Origin: an uncultured Candidatus Saccharibacteria bacterium | GTDB taxonomy: Bacteria; Patescibacteriota; Saccharimonadia; Saccharimonadales; Saccharimonadaceae | Assembly (NCBI GenBank): GCA_937902295.1 | Contig: CALGUM010000078.1 | Coordinates: forward strand, 1-9,950 | DNA: 9,950 bases | Direction: 5' to 3' | Part shown: one piece after another, positions 1-6,461 of the stretch | Position numbering within the stretch: the stretch's first letter is position 1 | Layout of the letters: each line of letters begins with the position of its first letter | Notes under the pieces: model-generated | What the model saw: the letters and a program-made list of their open reading frames with translations, nothing else | Told to the model about the DNA's origin: nothing | Database searches by the model: none | Translations under genes and position numbers: made by a program

Positions 1-2
1 TG

Positions 3-251
3 ACCGCAACGGGTCGGCCAGGTATTATTACGTCGGAAGTTGTCCCCCACGGGGCGACGGTGATTGATGCAGGTACAGCCAGTGAAAATGGGGTAATACG
101 CGGGGATATTGAACCCAGTGTGTATGAGCGAGATGATATCTCCATAACACCACGCATCGGCGGCGTCGGTCCACTGACAGTAGCAGCGGCATTTGATAAT
201 GTGCTTCGCGCAGCTCGCGCGCGTACGCAGCAACAAGCAAGCGACGCTTAG
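3..251 (+). CDS. folD: FolD bifunctional methylenetetrahydrofolate dehydrogenase/cyclohydrolase, C-terminal part (5' end outside window)
   Basis: This is the last 82 residues of a folate one-carbon enzyme. FolD oxidises 5,10-methylene-THF to methenyl-THF using NADP and then hydrolyses it to 10-formyl-THF in the cytoplasm. Visible signatures are the end of the nucleotide-binding fold (TATGRPGIIT, then VIDAGT, equivalent to the family's VIDVGI), a short GDIE segment, and the family-typical tail ITPRIGGVGPLTVAAAFDNV. In most FolD proteins this last motif reads TPVPGGVGPMT, so the usual PG pair is altered here (RIGG). The frame is open from the left edge of the window, so start and promoter cannot be seen. 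The stop is TAG. It overlaps the stop of the convergent response-regulator gene by 4 bp, leaving no room for a terminator between them. The C-terminal extension is alanine- and arginine-rich and not informative. The family call is secure; activity cannot be judged from this fragment. Confidence 0.88.
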   Translation, partial: TATGRPGIITSEVVPHGATVIDAGTASENGVIRGDIEPSVYERDDISITPRIGGVGPLTVAAAFDNVLRAARARTQQQASDA

Positions 252-619
252 GCGACGCCCAGAACCTCTTTTACTCTGGCTACAACTTGGCGCGGGGTGA
301 GATCGGCCTTTACGATGTAGCCGCTAATATCATATTGTTTGAGCTCTTTTGGTGATTCTTCTTCGCCGAGATTGGTAAGAATAATCACAGGCACAAACTT
401 GCCCCAGTCGCTCCCACGGATTTCCTTGAGGGCGGAAAGTCCATCAACTTCTGGCATCTGAAGATCGAGGAGTACAAGGTCGGGCTTGAAATTTTTTACC
501 AGGGCCACACCAGTACGACCATCTGCCGCAAGTTGCACATCAAACCCTTCACTTTCGAATTTCATGCGATACATTTGATGGATAGCTGAGTCGTCTTCGA
601 TGATGGCAATTTTTGTCAT
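248..619 (-). CDS. Single-domain (CheY-like) response regulator
   Basis: A 123-residue receiver domain with nothing attached. All phosphotransfer residues are visible: the acidic pocket E8-D9-D10, the phospho-acceptor D52 in LVLLDLQMPEVDG, the switch threonine T82 (ILTN) and the invariant K104 (IVKAD). There is no DNA-binding or enzymatic output domain, so it probably acts by protein contact, as a phosphorelay intermediate, or by competing for phosphate. It is transcribed divergently from the operon encoding the sensor kinase at 2343-4550, the obvious partner candidate; pairing is inferred from position only. The ATG has no Shine-Dalgarno sequence. A TATAGT -10-like hexamer (627-632, - strand) ends 7 bases before it, which suggests a leaderless mRNA. 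The 3' end overlaps folD by 4 bp. Family assignment is very secure; the output pathway is unknown. Confidence 0.93.
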   Translation of the reverse strand: MTKIAIIEDDSAIHQMYRMKFESEGFDVQLAADGRTGVALVKNFKPDLVLLDLQMPEVDGLSALKEIRGSDWGKFVPVIILTNLGEEESPKELKQYDISGYIVKADLTPRQVVARVKEVLGVA

Positions 620-681
620 ACTATTAACTATACAAGATTAACCTGTATAGTAATAGGTAAAATAGCAAGGAGAACAAAGAG
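620..681. promoter_or_regulatory. Divergent promoter region with palindromic operator candidate
   Basis: This gap lies between the divergent regulator and acyltransferase genes. It contains a perfect inverted repeat, ACTATACA (627-634) and TGTATAGT (644-651), with a 9-bp spacer. Each arm contains a TATAGT -10-like hexamer pointing outward: 646-651 toward the acyltransferase and 632-627 toward the response regulator. A second + strand hexamer, TAAAAT, is at 658-663. The acyltransferase has a good Shine-Dalgarno AAGGAG at 667-672, nine bases before ATG682. The regulator has none. A dimer bound to the palindrome, or polymerase on one side, would block the other promoter. The -35 boxes are weak on both sides, which fits regulated promoters. 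The repeat is seen; its function is inferred. Confidence 0.6.
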
Positions 682-1428
682 ATGAGAAGATTTGAAGTAG
701 CACCGACGATTCGAACGGATGTGTTTCAGGATTCTCCCGAAAGTCAATTGGCTATCACCTCTTTTGGTCCGGAACGAGACGATGCGCTTGCGACCGGAGT
801 GCGCGCCGGGTATCATTTGCTGCGCAAGCAGGTGTATGTAGATGAGATGCAGTTTTTGGATGGAGAAGCAGTGGCCTGCGATGGTGGCGAATATGATCAT
901 GACGACAGGCGTTCGCAGCATTTTGCGGTGTTAGAGAATCAGTACGATGGGCAAAGTGCAGCTGTGATTGCAAGTATGCGCTTAATCGCCAAGACAAAAG
1001 ATAGCCCTGCGAAGCTACCTGTTGAGGAGTTTGCTCCGAGTCTCTTTACAGAAGGGGATATACCAGAAAATGGCGTGGAAGTATCTAGGTTTATTACTCG
1101 CCATACGGACCAGTCTTTTCGGCGCTTTGGCCGAGATGTATTGTTCGGCGGTGCGCTGGCGCATATCATAGGCAACGACTTGCAGCCTACGTATGCACTT
1201 GTTGAAGATAGCTTAGAGATGCATCTGCGACGTATTGGGGTACCGGTAGAGAGAAAGGGTGAATACCAGTGGGTAGAAGAGTATAACTCGGAAAATGCAG
1301 TGATTGAGATAGATACAAATTTAATGGCCAAGAGGTTCGGCAAGCATGTACTTGATAGATCAGCTGCATTAGGTGGTGGAATTGAGTTTTTTACTCCAAA
1401 CTTTGAAGGTGAAAGAGGATCTGCGTAG
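682..1428 (+). CDS. LuxI/FeeM-like GNAT-fold N-acyltransferase (autoinducer-synthase-like)
   Basis: A 248-residue protein with the layout of acyl-homoserine-lactone synthases and related N-acyl amino acid synthases. These enzymes transfer an acyl group from acyl-ACP or acyl-CoA to an amino compound. The LuxI-type landmarks appear in order: an R48...Y52...F58 helix (LLRKQVYVDEMQF), an acidic stretch E70/D72/D74-75 before the strand HFAVL, R100 in ASMRLI, F117 in LPVEEF, the paired E133 and R136 in VEVSRF, and a late helix with DSLEMHLRRIGVPVE. Length is somewhat above the usual 190-230 residues, with about 30 extra residues at the N-terminus and a C-terminal tail. It starts at ATG682 with a clear Shine-Dalgarno sequence. 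It is the first gene of a run with a ThiF-like enzyme (5-bp gap) and a sensor kinase. The product is unknown: it may be an acyl-homoserine lactone, an acyl amino acid or something else. PEP-CTERM-associated acyltransferases are related alternatives. The fold call is fairly sure, the substrate is not. Confidence 0.75.
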   Translation: MRRFEVAPTIRTDVFQDSPESQLAITSFGPERDDALATGVRAGYHLLRKQVYVDEMQFLDGEAVACDGGEYDHDDRRSQHFAVLENQYDGQSAAVIASMRLIAKTKDSPAKLPVEEFAPSLFTEGDIPENGVEVSRFITRHTDQSFRRFGRDVLFGGALAHIIGNDLQPTYALVEDSLEMHLRRIGVPVERKGEYQWVEEYNSENAVIEIDTNLMAKRFGKHVLDRSAALGGGIEFFTPNFEGERGSA

Positions 1429-1433
1429 CATCC

Positions 1434-2342
1434 ATGACATCGCGCGGATACGAAACGAGAAATTTAGGGTTCTGGAGCAGGCAGGAGCAGGAGTGTCTCG
1501 AGGCTTCCAAGGTTGCCGTGATTGGCGTTGGAGGTGATGGTTTCCAGCTCGGAGCTAAGCTCGCAATGATGGGAGTGGGTGAGATTCGTGCTGCAGACCC
1601 GGATGTGTTTGAGATTGAAAACTCCAATCGAGTGATTGGTTCGAGGAGTAGTACATTGGGTCAAAACAAAGCCAAGGTATTTCAAGAGTATGTCGCAGAG
1701 ATGCCACAGGGCACAACTGTGCGCACCTACGAAGACGGCGCAACAGAGGAAAATATCGATGAAATTGTACGCGGTGCTGACCTGATAGTCGACGAGTCCG
1801 AACTGCGCTATTTGCATGTCGCGACGATGATTGCGCGCAAGGCAATCGAATACGAAGTGCCCGTATTATCTGCGATGAACATAGGCTTTGCTGGAGTCGT
1901 TACATCTTACCAGCCTAATTATAGCTCGCATGGTTTTCACAAGGCGATGGGGGTTGATCCGCAGATGCCCCTGGAAGATGTGCGAGGTCAAGCTGTTGAA
2001 TACGATAAAGTGATTCCATATTTGCCGAGTTACGGCGACTATAAAGTTTTGAGGGCAGTGCACAACGGAGCGCCATTACCGTCTATATCACCAGGGGTAG
2101 ATATAGCGTCTGGGATTGGTGCAACCGAAGCCTTTTTGCATTTAGTCCATAAAAATGGCAACAACCGCAAGCAGCCAGTATGGGCACCGAAGTATCGCTA
2201 TTATGATGCGTATAGTCAAAAAGCTGGCGTTATACGACATCCTAGGCTATCGTATTATACAGGAGCACTTGCGCTGACGGCTAAAACAAAACTTGGTCTT
2301 AATCCAACTACAAGCTATCCAGTGCACAATTCCGCAAATTAA
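1434..2342 (+). CDS. ThiF/MoeB/HesA-family (E1-like) adenylyltransferase without catalytic cysteine
   Basis: A 302-residue E1-superfamily protein. These enzymes use ATP to adenylate a carboxyl terminus, classically of ThiS, MoaD or ubiquitin-like proteins, or of a peptide as in MccB. Visible: an N-terminal arginine (R9) in the position of the R-finger segment, Rossmann loop GVGGDG (31-36), the D57...N63...R66 ATP motif in ADPDVFEIENSNR, lysines 79 and 81 after LGQNK, and D120 in ADLIVD. The C-terminal half (about 155-302) is unfamiliar and aromatic-rich. The CxxC zinc pairs are absent and the only cysteine is C21, before the Rossmann fold, so thioester transfer of the canonical type looks unlikely. 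No ThiS/MoaD-like protein ending in GG is encoded in the window. The 5-bp gap upstream and zero-gap junction with the kinase downstream imply one operon; AGAGGA at 1414-1419 is a slightly distant Shine-Dalgarno. It may adenylate an acid made or used by the acyltransferase, which is inference. Confidence 0.8.
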   Translation: MTSRGYETRNLGFWSRQEQECLEASKVAVIGVGGDGFQLGAKLAMMGVGEIRAADPDVFEIENSNRVIGSRSSTLGQNKAKVFQEYVAEMPQGTTVRTYEDGATEENIDEIVRGADLIVDESELRYLHVATMIARKAIEYEVPVLSAMNIGFAGVVTSYQPNYSSHGFHKAMGVDPQMPLEDVRGQAVEYDKVIPYLPSYGDYKVLRAVHNGAPLPSISPGVDIASGIGATEAFLHLVHKNGNNRKQPVWAPKYRYYDAYSQKAGVIRHPRLSYYTGALALTAKTKLGLNPTTSYPVHNSAN

Positions 2343-4550
2343 ATGAATGGGGATGCAATGCAATATATGTCGGGCGCATATATTATCGATATGATAATTG
2401 TTGTCGTACTGCTCACACTGGCAGTGCTAGGCTTAGCTAATGGTGGGTATGGACGTCGTCTTACAAATATCTTCGCACTGTTTGCTCTTAGTGTGGCAGT
2501 CTGGGTGCCGACCAATCATGTGAGTAACAGTTTATCGCTTGATGAGTCTGTCGTACAAATTGCAAATTATATCGTGTTTCCGACTGCATTCTTGGCGCTT
2601 TGTAGCCTTATGCTACTGCTCGCCGAGTTGACACGCGCCAAACATATCAAACGGTTTGCCTATTGGAGTCTTGCAGTGTTACTGCCAATATGTGCAATAT
2701 CTCCGACAGATTTGCTAGTCGAAAGTATAGAAAAACAAGGTAGCGTGTACGCAGTTATGTTCGGGCCTCTTCTGCCGCTCTACGGCCTTGGTCTTGGCTA
2801 TATGACTGCGGTAGTGTTGTGGGCGTGCATTTATGGTCTACGCACCTTGACAGGGGTGAATCACAAGCAGTTTAAACTGATCGCACTTACACTCGTGGTG
2901 TGTCTTCCTATTATTCTGTCGCTTTTGTTCATCTTACCTTCACTTACCGGGATATTTACATTTACGGAGTACGGCGTTTCTCCACTTGCGCTTGTAGTCC
3001 TCGCTATTTTTTACAGTATTGTGAAGTACCAGCTTTTTGACGTAAAGCGCGCAGCTGTGAGAAGTCTCGTGTACGTATTGACGCTTGCGAGCCTGGCGGT
3101 CATATATATAATTGTGGCTCATGCATTGTCGAGAGTTGTTTTTGGCGATATTGCATCTGATTTTATAAACGGCATCGACCTTATCAACATGACACTCGCG
3201 CTTGTATTGGCGTTCTTATTCCAGGGAGTTAAAAGATTCTTTGACCAATTGACAGACAGTATATTTTTCCATGATTCGTATAGGCCAGAAGATTTCTATG
3301 CAGACATTAACAAATTACTGTCTTCTCGCATGAGTTTGCGTGGGTTGTTAAGAAAAGTAGCGCAAAGAATCGTGCTCAATATGAAAGCTGAGTCGGTGTT
3401 TTTCTTTGTTTATACACAGGAGAACTCAGAATATTTAGTAGCAGGCAACGGACACTATCCAAGATTGCCTGCGTCTGACGTGGTGCAGCTCGAGGATTTT
3501 TTCTCAAAAACACCTCGCGAAATTGTAGTAAGAGATTCCATAGGGGTAGACCATCCGCTGAACCAAGTGATGCACGTTCGCGGTCTTGCACTGTTATTGC
3601 CACTCTATCAGGCGAAGCGGCTTGTCGGTCTCGTTGCGCTCGGTGAACATCAGAGCGGACGGTATACGCCAAAAGACATTCGTGTGCTACAAACAGTCGC
3701 TGGAGAATTGGTGATTGCAATAGAAAACTCATTATCGGTGCTCGAAGTTGAGGAACTTAATGCAACGCTCAAGCATCGCGTGGCAGATGCCACAAGTGCG
3801 CTGCGTAAATCAAATATCCAGCTGCGTCATTTAGATGAAGTAAAGGATGAGTTTTTGAGTATTGCCTCGCATCAACTACGAACTCCACTCACGAGTGTAA
3901 AAGGATATATTAGCCTAGTGCTCGATGGCGATGCTGGTCGTATTAACAAGCAGCAACGAGAATTACTCAATGAAGCCTTTTCGAGTAGTCAACGTATGGT
4001 AAATCTCATCGAGGATTTTTTGAATATGTCACGTCTGCAGACTGGTCGGTTTGTGATCGATGCAAGAGAAAGTGACGTGGTCAAAATGATAACTGACGAA
4101 GTGGCGCACCTCGAGACAGCAGCTCATGCGAGGCGTTTAACGCTCAAGCTAGAAAAAATAGGCGACTTGCCTGCAACCATGCGTGTCGACGAAAATAAAC
4201 TACGACAAGTGATCATGAACTTCATCGATAACGCCATGTACTATTCTCATCCAGAGAGCGATATAAATATCTTTGTGGAGCGCCAGCAGGAGTATCTAGT
4301 ATTTCGAGTGGTAGACACCGGTATTGGTGTGCCTGCAGTAGCCCAGCAGCACTTATTTGGGAAATTTTATCGGGCTGGCAATGCACGCAAACGGCGCCCA
4401 GACGGTACGGGTGTAGGTTTGTATCTTGCCAAAAAAGTTGTGATTGCGCACGGTGGAGAGATTATCTTTTCGTCGAAAGAAAACGAAGGTAGTACGTTTG
4501 GGTTTAAGCTGCCAATTGTTGACACTCTAGCCAAAAATAACACGAAATAG
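2343..4550 (+). CDS. Multi-pass membrane sensor histidine kinase (7TM-type sensor, GAF, HisKA, HATPase)
   Basis: A 735-residue sensor kinase. The first ~300 residues form eight or nine hydrophobic helices (roughly 11-32, 38-57, 72-93, 105-125, 138-165, 176-205, 212-228, 238-265, 280-293). The YQLFDVKR segment before the last two is typical of 7TM-type sensor kinases. A GAF-like domain spans about 315-465, followed by a coiled-coil linker. The catalytic core is complete: H-box SHQLRTPL with H510, N-box with N630 in FIDNAMYYS, G1 box DTGIG at D658, and G2 box DGTGVGLYLA from D687. It should autophosphorylate and pass phosphate to a receiver, plausibly the orphan one at 248-619. The many buried helices would suit a hydrophobic or membrane-borne ligand. 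ATG2343 directly abuts the ThiF stop; in-frame ATG2358, with GGGGA at 2349-2353, is an alternative start. The 3' end overlaps the convergent 72-residue gene by 24 bp. The ligand is unknown. Confidence 0.92.
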   Translation: MNGDAMQYMSGAYIIDMIIVVVLLTLAVLGLANGGYGRRLTNIFALFALSVAVWVPTNHVSNSLSLDESVVQIANYIVFPTAFLALCSLMLLLAELTRAKHIKRFAYWSLAVLLPICAISPTDLLVESIEKQGSVYAVMFGPLLPLYGLGLGYMTAVVLWACIYGLRTLTGVNHKQFKLIALTLVVCLPIILSLLFILPSLTGIFTFTEYGVSPLALVVLAIFYSIVKYQLFDVKRAAVRSLVYVLTLASLAVIYIIVAHALSRVVFGDIASDFINGIDLINMTLALVLAFLFQGVKRFFDQLTDSIFFHDSYRPEDFYADINKLLSSRMSLRGLLRKVAQRIVLNMKAESVFFFVYTQENSEYLVAGNGHYPRLPASDVVQLEDFFSKTPREIVVRDSIGVDHPLNQVMHVRGLALLLPLYQAKRLVGLVALGEHQSGRYTPKDIRVLQTVAGELVIAIENSLSVLEVEELNATLKHRVADATSALRKSNIQLRHLDEVKDEFLSIASHQLRTPLTSVKGYISLVLDGDAGRINKQQRELLNEAFSSSQRMVNLIEDFLNMSRLQTGRFVIDARESDVVKMITDEVAHLETAAHARRLTLKLEKIGDLPATMRVDENKLRQVIMNFIDNAMYYSHPESDINIFVERQQEYLVFRVVDTGIGVPAVAQQHLFGKFYRAGNARKRRPDGTGVGLYLAKKVVIAHGGEIIFSSKENEGSTFGFKLPIVDTLAKNNTK

Positions 4551-4745
4551 TTCGAACAGAAGATAGGCGATAATAGTCACGATACCCGCAGTGATCAGCA
4601 CGGGTTTGAGGACGCGTTTACGTTCATGCCACCAGAGCTGGGCACGGTTACGCTGTACTGCTTCGACACGGATGGTTTGTGGACGGACAGCAGTTGATCC
4701 AGCGCCCGTGTAGGGCTTGTTTCGTTTCTTCTTTTGTTTGCTCAT
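4527..4745 (-). CDS. Small basic single-pass membrane protein, unknown function
   Basis: A 72-residue protein with a strongly basic N-terminal half (MSKQKKKRNKP, then HERKR) and one C-terminal hydrophobic helix (about 49-71, VLITAGIVTIIAYLLFELFR). By the positive-inside rule the basic segment would face the cytoplasm. The fold is not recognised. The gene overlaps the kinase 3' end by 24 bp on the opposite strand. No Shine-Dalgarno sequence is seen. An extended -10 (TGATATACT) ends six bases before the ATG, suggesting a leaderless mRNA, as for the response regulator. It could be a small envelope or nucleoid-anchoring protein, but nothing in the sequence settles this. The ORF is believable because of its charge pattern, single clean helix and promoter placement. 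Confidence 0.7.
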   Translation of the reverse strand: MSKQKKKRNKPYTGAGSTAVRPQTIRVEAVQRNRAQLWWHERKRVLKPVLITAGIVTIIAYLLFELFRVIFG

Positions 4746-4751
4746 ATAGTT

Positions 4752-4759
4752 AGTATATC
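4752..4759 (-). promoter_or_regulatory. Extended -10 promoter, apparently leaderless, for the 72-residue gene
   Basis: On the - strand the sequence TGATATACT ends six bases before ATG4745, so transcription would begin at or next to the start codon. No -35 resembling TTGACA is present. The expected -35 position falls inside the hairpin at 4762-4788, so formation of or binding to that element could affect this promoter. The motif is seen directly; leaderless initiation is inferred. Confidence 0.5.
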
Positions 4760-4761
4760 AA

Positions 4762-4788
4762 AATCACCCCTGATGTACAGGGGTGATT
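4762..4788 (-). terminator. Intrinsic terminator of the surface-protein gene
   Basis: A perfect 10-bp inverted repeat, AATCACCCCT (4762-4771) and AGGGGTGATT (4779-4788), with a 7-base loop. Read on the - strand it lies about 45 bases after the stop of the surface-protein gene and its 3' arm runs into ATTTTGATA, a short U-rich tail. In the + direction the tail is only TTCG, so termination of the kinase mRNA here would be weaker. It is unusually close to the promoter of the next - strand gene. Confidence 0.7.
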
Positions 4789-4834
4789 CGATGAAACTGA
4801 CAGGTCAGTAATCAGATGAGCGGTCAGTCTCAGT

Positions 4835-6199
4835 TTAGCCGAGTGTTCGGCGAGCAGTTACTGCATATCCCGCGATAAGCGCGACGAGTGCAAGTCCTGC
4901 CATTGTGACGGTGCCGTTTGAAACACCGGTCTTCGGAAGTTCAGTTGGAGTAACTGGTGTCACCGGAGTAGTTGGTGTCACTGGAACTTCTGGAGTATCA
5001 CACTTACTCAGATCAGTTGTGTGACGATTTTCGTCGAACTCATCTTCGCGGATAGTGATAACTTTGTTTGTCTCAAGCTCACACACAACTATCTTGCCTG
5101 GTTCTGGCACTGGTGGTTCACACTCGATGTCTACAGTGACATCTGCAGTATCTTCGATATAGCCACCGTCGACAGTAGTACGAATCTTGTTTGTGAGTGT
5201 CTTTGCACCACATTCAAGCTCGTCTTTAGTTGCAACCTTTGCGTTGAACTTGACGTAAGCAACTGAGTTAGGCTGATAGTCACCGATATTGATGCCTTCT
5301 GGCTTTGTAAGGTTATCACTTACTTTAGTAGGTGTCGTATGTACGGTGTTCTTAAGGTACGTAGAACCTGGTACGTAATTGATACCCTGTGGTAGTGTAT
5401 CGCGTAGTACTACGTTGTTCTGACGTGTTTCGCCTGAGTTTTTGTAAGTGATTTGGTATTCTACCTCATCACCAGGATTCGCGGCGATGCTTTTGTGCCA
5501 CGCAGTTTCGCCAGATTTGCGTACTTGCTTCTGTGTCTCAAACTTATTCGTTGGAGCAAACTGTGGTTTAACACGGAATGAAAGGTAACCCGCATATTCA
5601 AAACAGCCAGGAACTTTGCCGTCCATCTTGTCGTAGCCAAGTAGCGCACCGCGCTGATCAAATACAGTCTCTGGAATGTCAAAAGTACCCTTATTAGTCT
5701 CATACTTCAATGTACCTGGAACGTACGCGATGTTGAAGTCTTGTTCGCCTACAAATGTGGCGTGATCGTATACAGTACCTGGAGTCGCATTGCTCGCAGT
5801 CACTGCACCATCAACTTGTACTGATCGTCCAGTTGCAGTTGGTAGTGTAACAAGTGCTTTGGTGTTTTCAGCTACAAGGTTGAGATTGTCAGCTGCGTTA
5901 TTATGTACATACATGCGCACAATATATTCTTTGCCAGGCTCTACGTTCATTTCATCATGCCAAAGGTTTGGCGCTGATGCTTCGCGGATACCGACGAAGT
6001 TTCGTTCGTCACCGATATTAGGGTTGTTAGTGATTGAGTTGAACGTGACATGTTCTGCCGGCTGTTCAATAGTGTAGGTCGTCCGGGTAGGACCCCATGC
6101 GTATAGGCTTGCTGGAATAACTATCGCTGCTGCAACAATTGCAACCACTGCGGTAGTTTTCGATTTTCCCTTGCGCAATACTTCGAGTATAGTACTCAT
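4835..6199 (-). CDS. LPKTG sortase-anchored surface protein with DUF11-type domain
   Basis: A 454-residue exported wall protein. The N-terminus has a basic segment and a hydrophobic helix (about 15-33), with a likely signal cleavage near SLYA34. Residues about 45-215 form a beta-rich domain that I do not recognise. Residues about 223-356 resemble a DUF11/conserved-repeat domain (PGDEVEYQITYKNSG, LRDTLPQGINYVPGSTY), common in surface adhesin-like proteins. A compact module with C373 and C400 follows, then a TP-rich linker (VTPTTPVTPVTP). The C-terminus is a complete sorting signal: LPKTG (421-425), hydrophobic helix, RR tail. A sortase must be encoded elsewhere. The start ATG6199 has a strong Shine-Dalgarno AGGAGG five bases upstream, a structured leader and a near-consensus promoter, so high expression is likely. 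A role in contact with a host cell is inference. Confidence 0.9.
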   Translation of the reverse strand: MSTILEVLRKGKSKTTAVVAIVAAAIVIPASLYAWGPTRTTYTIEQPAEHVTFNSITNNPNIGDERNFVGIREASAPNLWHDEMNVEPGKEYIVRMYVHNNAADNLNLVAENTKALVTLPTATGRSVQVDGAVTASNATPGTVYDHATFVGEQDFNIAYVPGTLKYETNKGTFDIPETVFDQRGALLGYDKMDGKVPGCFEYAGYLSFRVKPQFAPTNKFETQKQVRKSGETAWHKSIAANPGDEVEYQITYKNSGETRQNNVVLRDTLPQGINYVPGSTYLKNTVHTTPTKVSDNLTKPEGINIGDYQPNSVAYVKFNAKVATKDELECGAKTLTNKIRTTVDGGYIEDTADVTVDIECEPPVPEPGKIVVCELETNKVITIREDEFDENRHTTDLSKCDTPEVPVTPTTPVTPVTPTELPKTGVSNGTVTMAGLALVALIAGYAVTARRTLG

Positions 6200-6215
6200 A
6201 ATTGCCTCCTCTTAA

Positions 6216-6245
6216 CGTCAATCTGTCTCGCAGATAAGATTGACG
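6216..6245 (-). other. 5'-leader stem-loop of the surface-protein mRNA
   Basis: A perfect 9-bp inverted repeat, CGTCAATCT (6216-6224) and AGATTGACG (6237-6245), with a 12-base loop. It lies in the transcribed leader, about ten bases after the predicted transcription start and five bases before the Shine-Dalgarno sequence at 6205-6210. On the - strand an alternative inner pairing, ATCTG with CAGAT, competes with the main stem. It could stabilise a highly expressed mRNA or gate ribosome access. Confidence 0.5.
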
Positions 6246-6262
6246 GGTTTAATTCGTTTATT

Positions 6263-6291
6263 ACTATATATCTTAATTTGCAATATGTCAA
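6263..6291 (-). promoter_or_regulatory. Near-consensus sigma-70 promoter of the surface-protein gene
   Basis: On the - strand there is a perfect -35 TTGACA (6291-6286), a 17-bp spacer and a -10 TATAGT (6268-6263). Transcription should begin near 6256, giving a leader of roughly 57 bases that includes the stem-loop at 6216-6245 and the AGGAGG site. Spacing and sequence make this one of the two strongest promoters in the window. Confidence 0.8.
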
Positions 6292-6301
6292 TATTATTAT
6301 A

Positions 6302-6321
6302 AATAATGCTTATGCATTATT
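6302..6321. promoter_or_regulatory. Palindrome upstream of the surface-protein promoter
   Basis: A perfect inverted repeat, AATAATGC (6302-6309) and GCATTATT (6314-6321), with a 4-base centre. It begins 10 bp upstream of the -35 box, where activators commonly bind. It is too AT-rich to be a good terminator. An operator role is inference. Confidence 0.4.
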
Positions 6322-6355
6322 GTGACTGACCGAATTGTTAATGTTCGTCGGTGTA

Positions 6356-6373
6356 TGAATATCAGGCTATGTC
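6356..6373 (+). repeat. Left inverted repeat of the island
   Basis: TGAATATCAGGCTATGTC. It matches the reverse complement of 8567-8584 with one mismatch (T/A at the fifth position); the inner 13 bases are identical. Similarity stops at both edges of the 18 bp. I found no third copy in the window. Confidence 0.75.
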
Positions 6374-6394
6374 GAGCATAAAGGTGTCTAGCCG

Positions 6395-6437
6395 GAGCTA
6401 GCTCTTGGTCACTCTGGATGAGTGGTAGAGCTAGCTC
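6395..6437. terminator. Stem-loop downstream of the lipoprotein gene, probable terminator
   Basis: The self-complementary decamer GAGCTAGCTC occurs twice, at 6395-6404 and 6428-6437, with an inner CACTC/GAGTG pair (6411-6415 and 6421-6425 approximately) and a TGGAT loop. It starts 25 bp after the lipoprotein stop on the - strand, where a terminator is expected. There is no proper U-tract on either strand, as is common for GC-rich actinobacterial terminators. Confidence 0.45.
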
Positions 6438-6461
6438 ACGGCGTCGACGTGAATCTTGCTG

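Noticed and set aside
682..1428. Calling the acyltransferase a true acyl-homoserine-lactone synthase
   Set aside because: The LuxI landmarks fit, but substrate cannot be read from sequence and related enzymes make other acyl amines. No LuxR-type receptor is present. The broader family name is safer.
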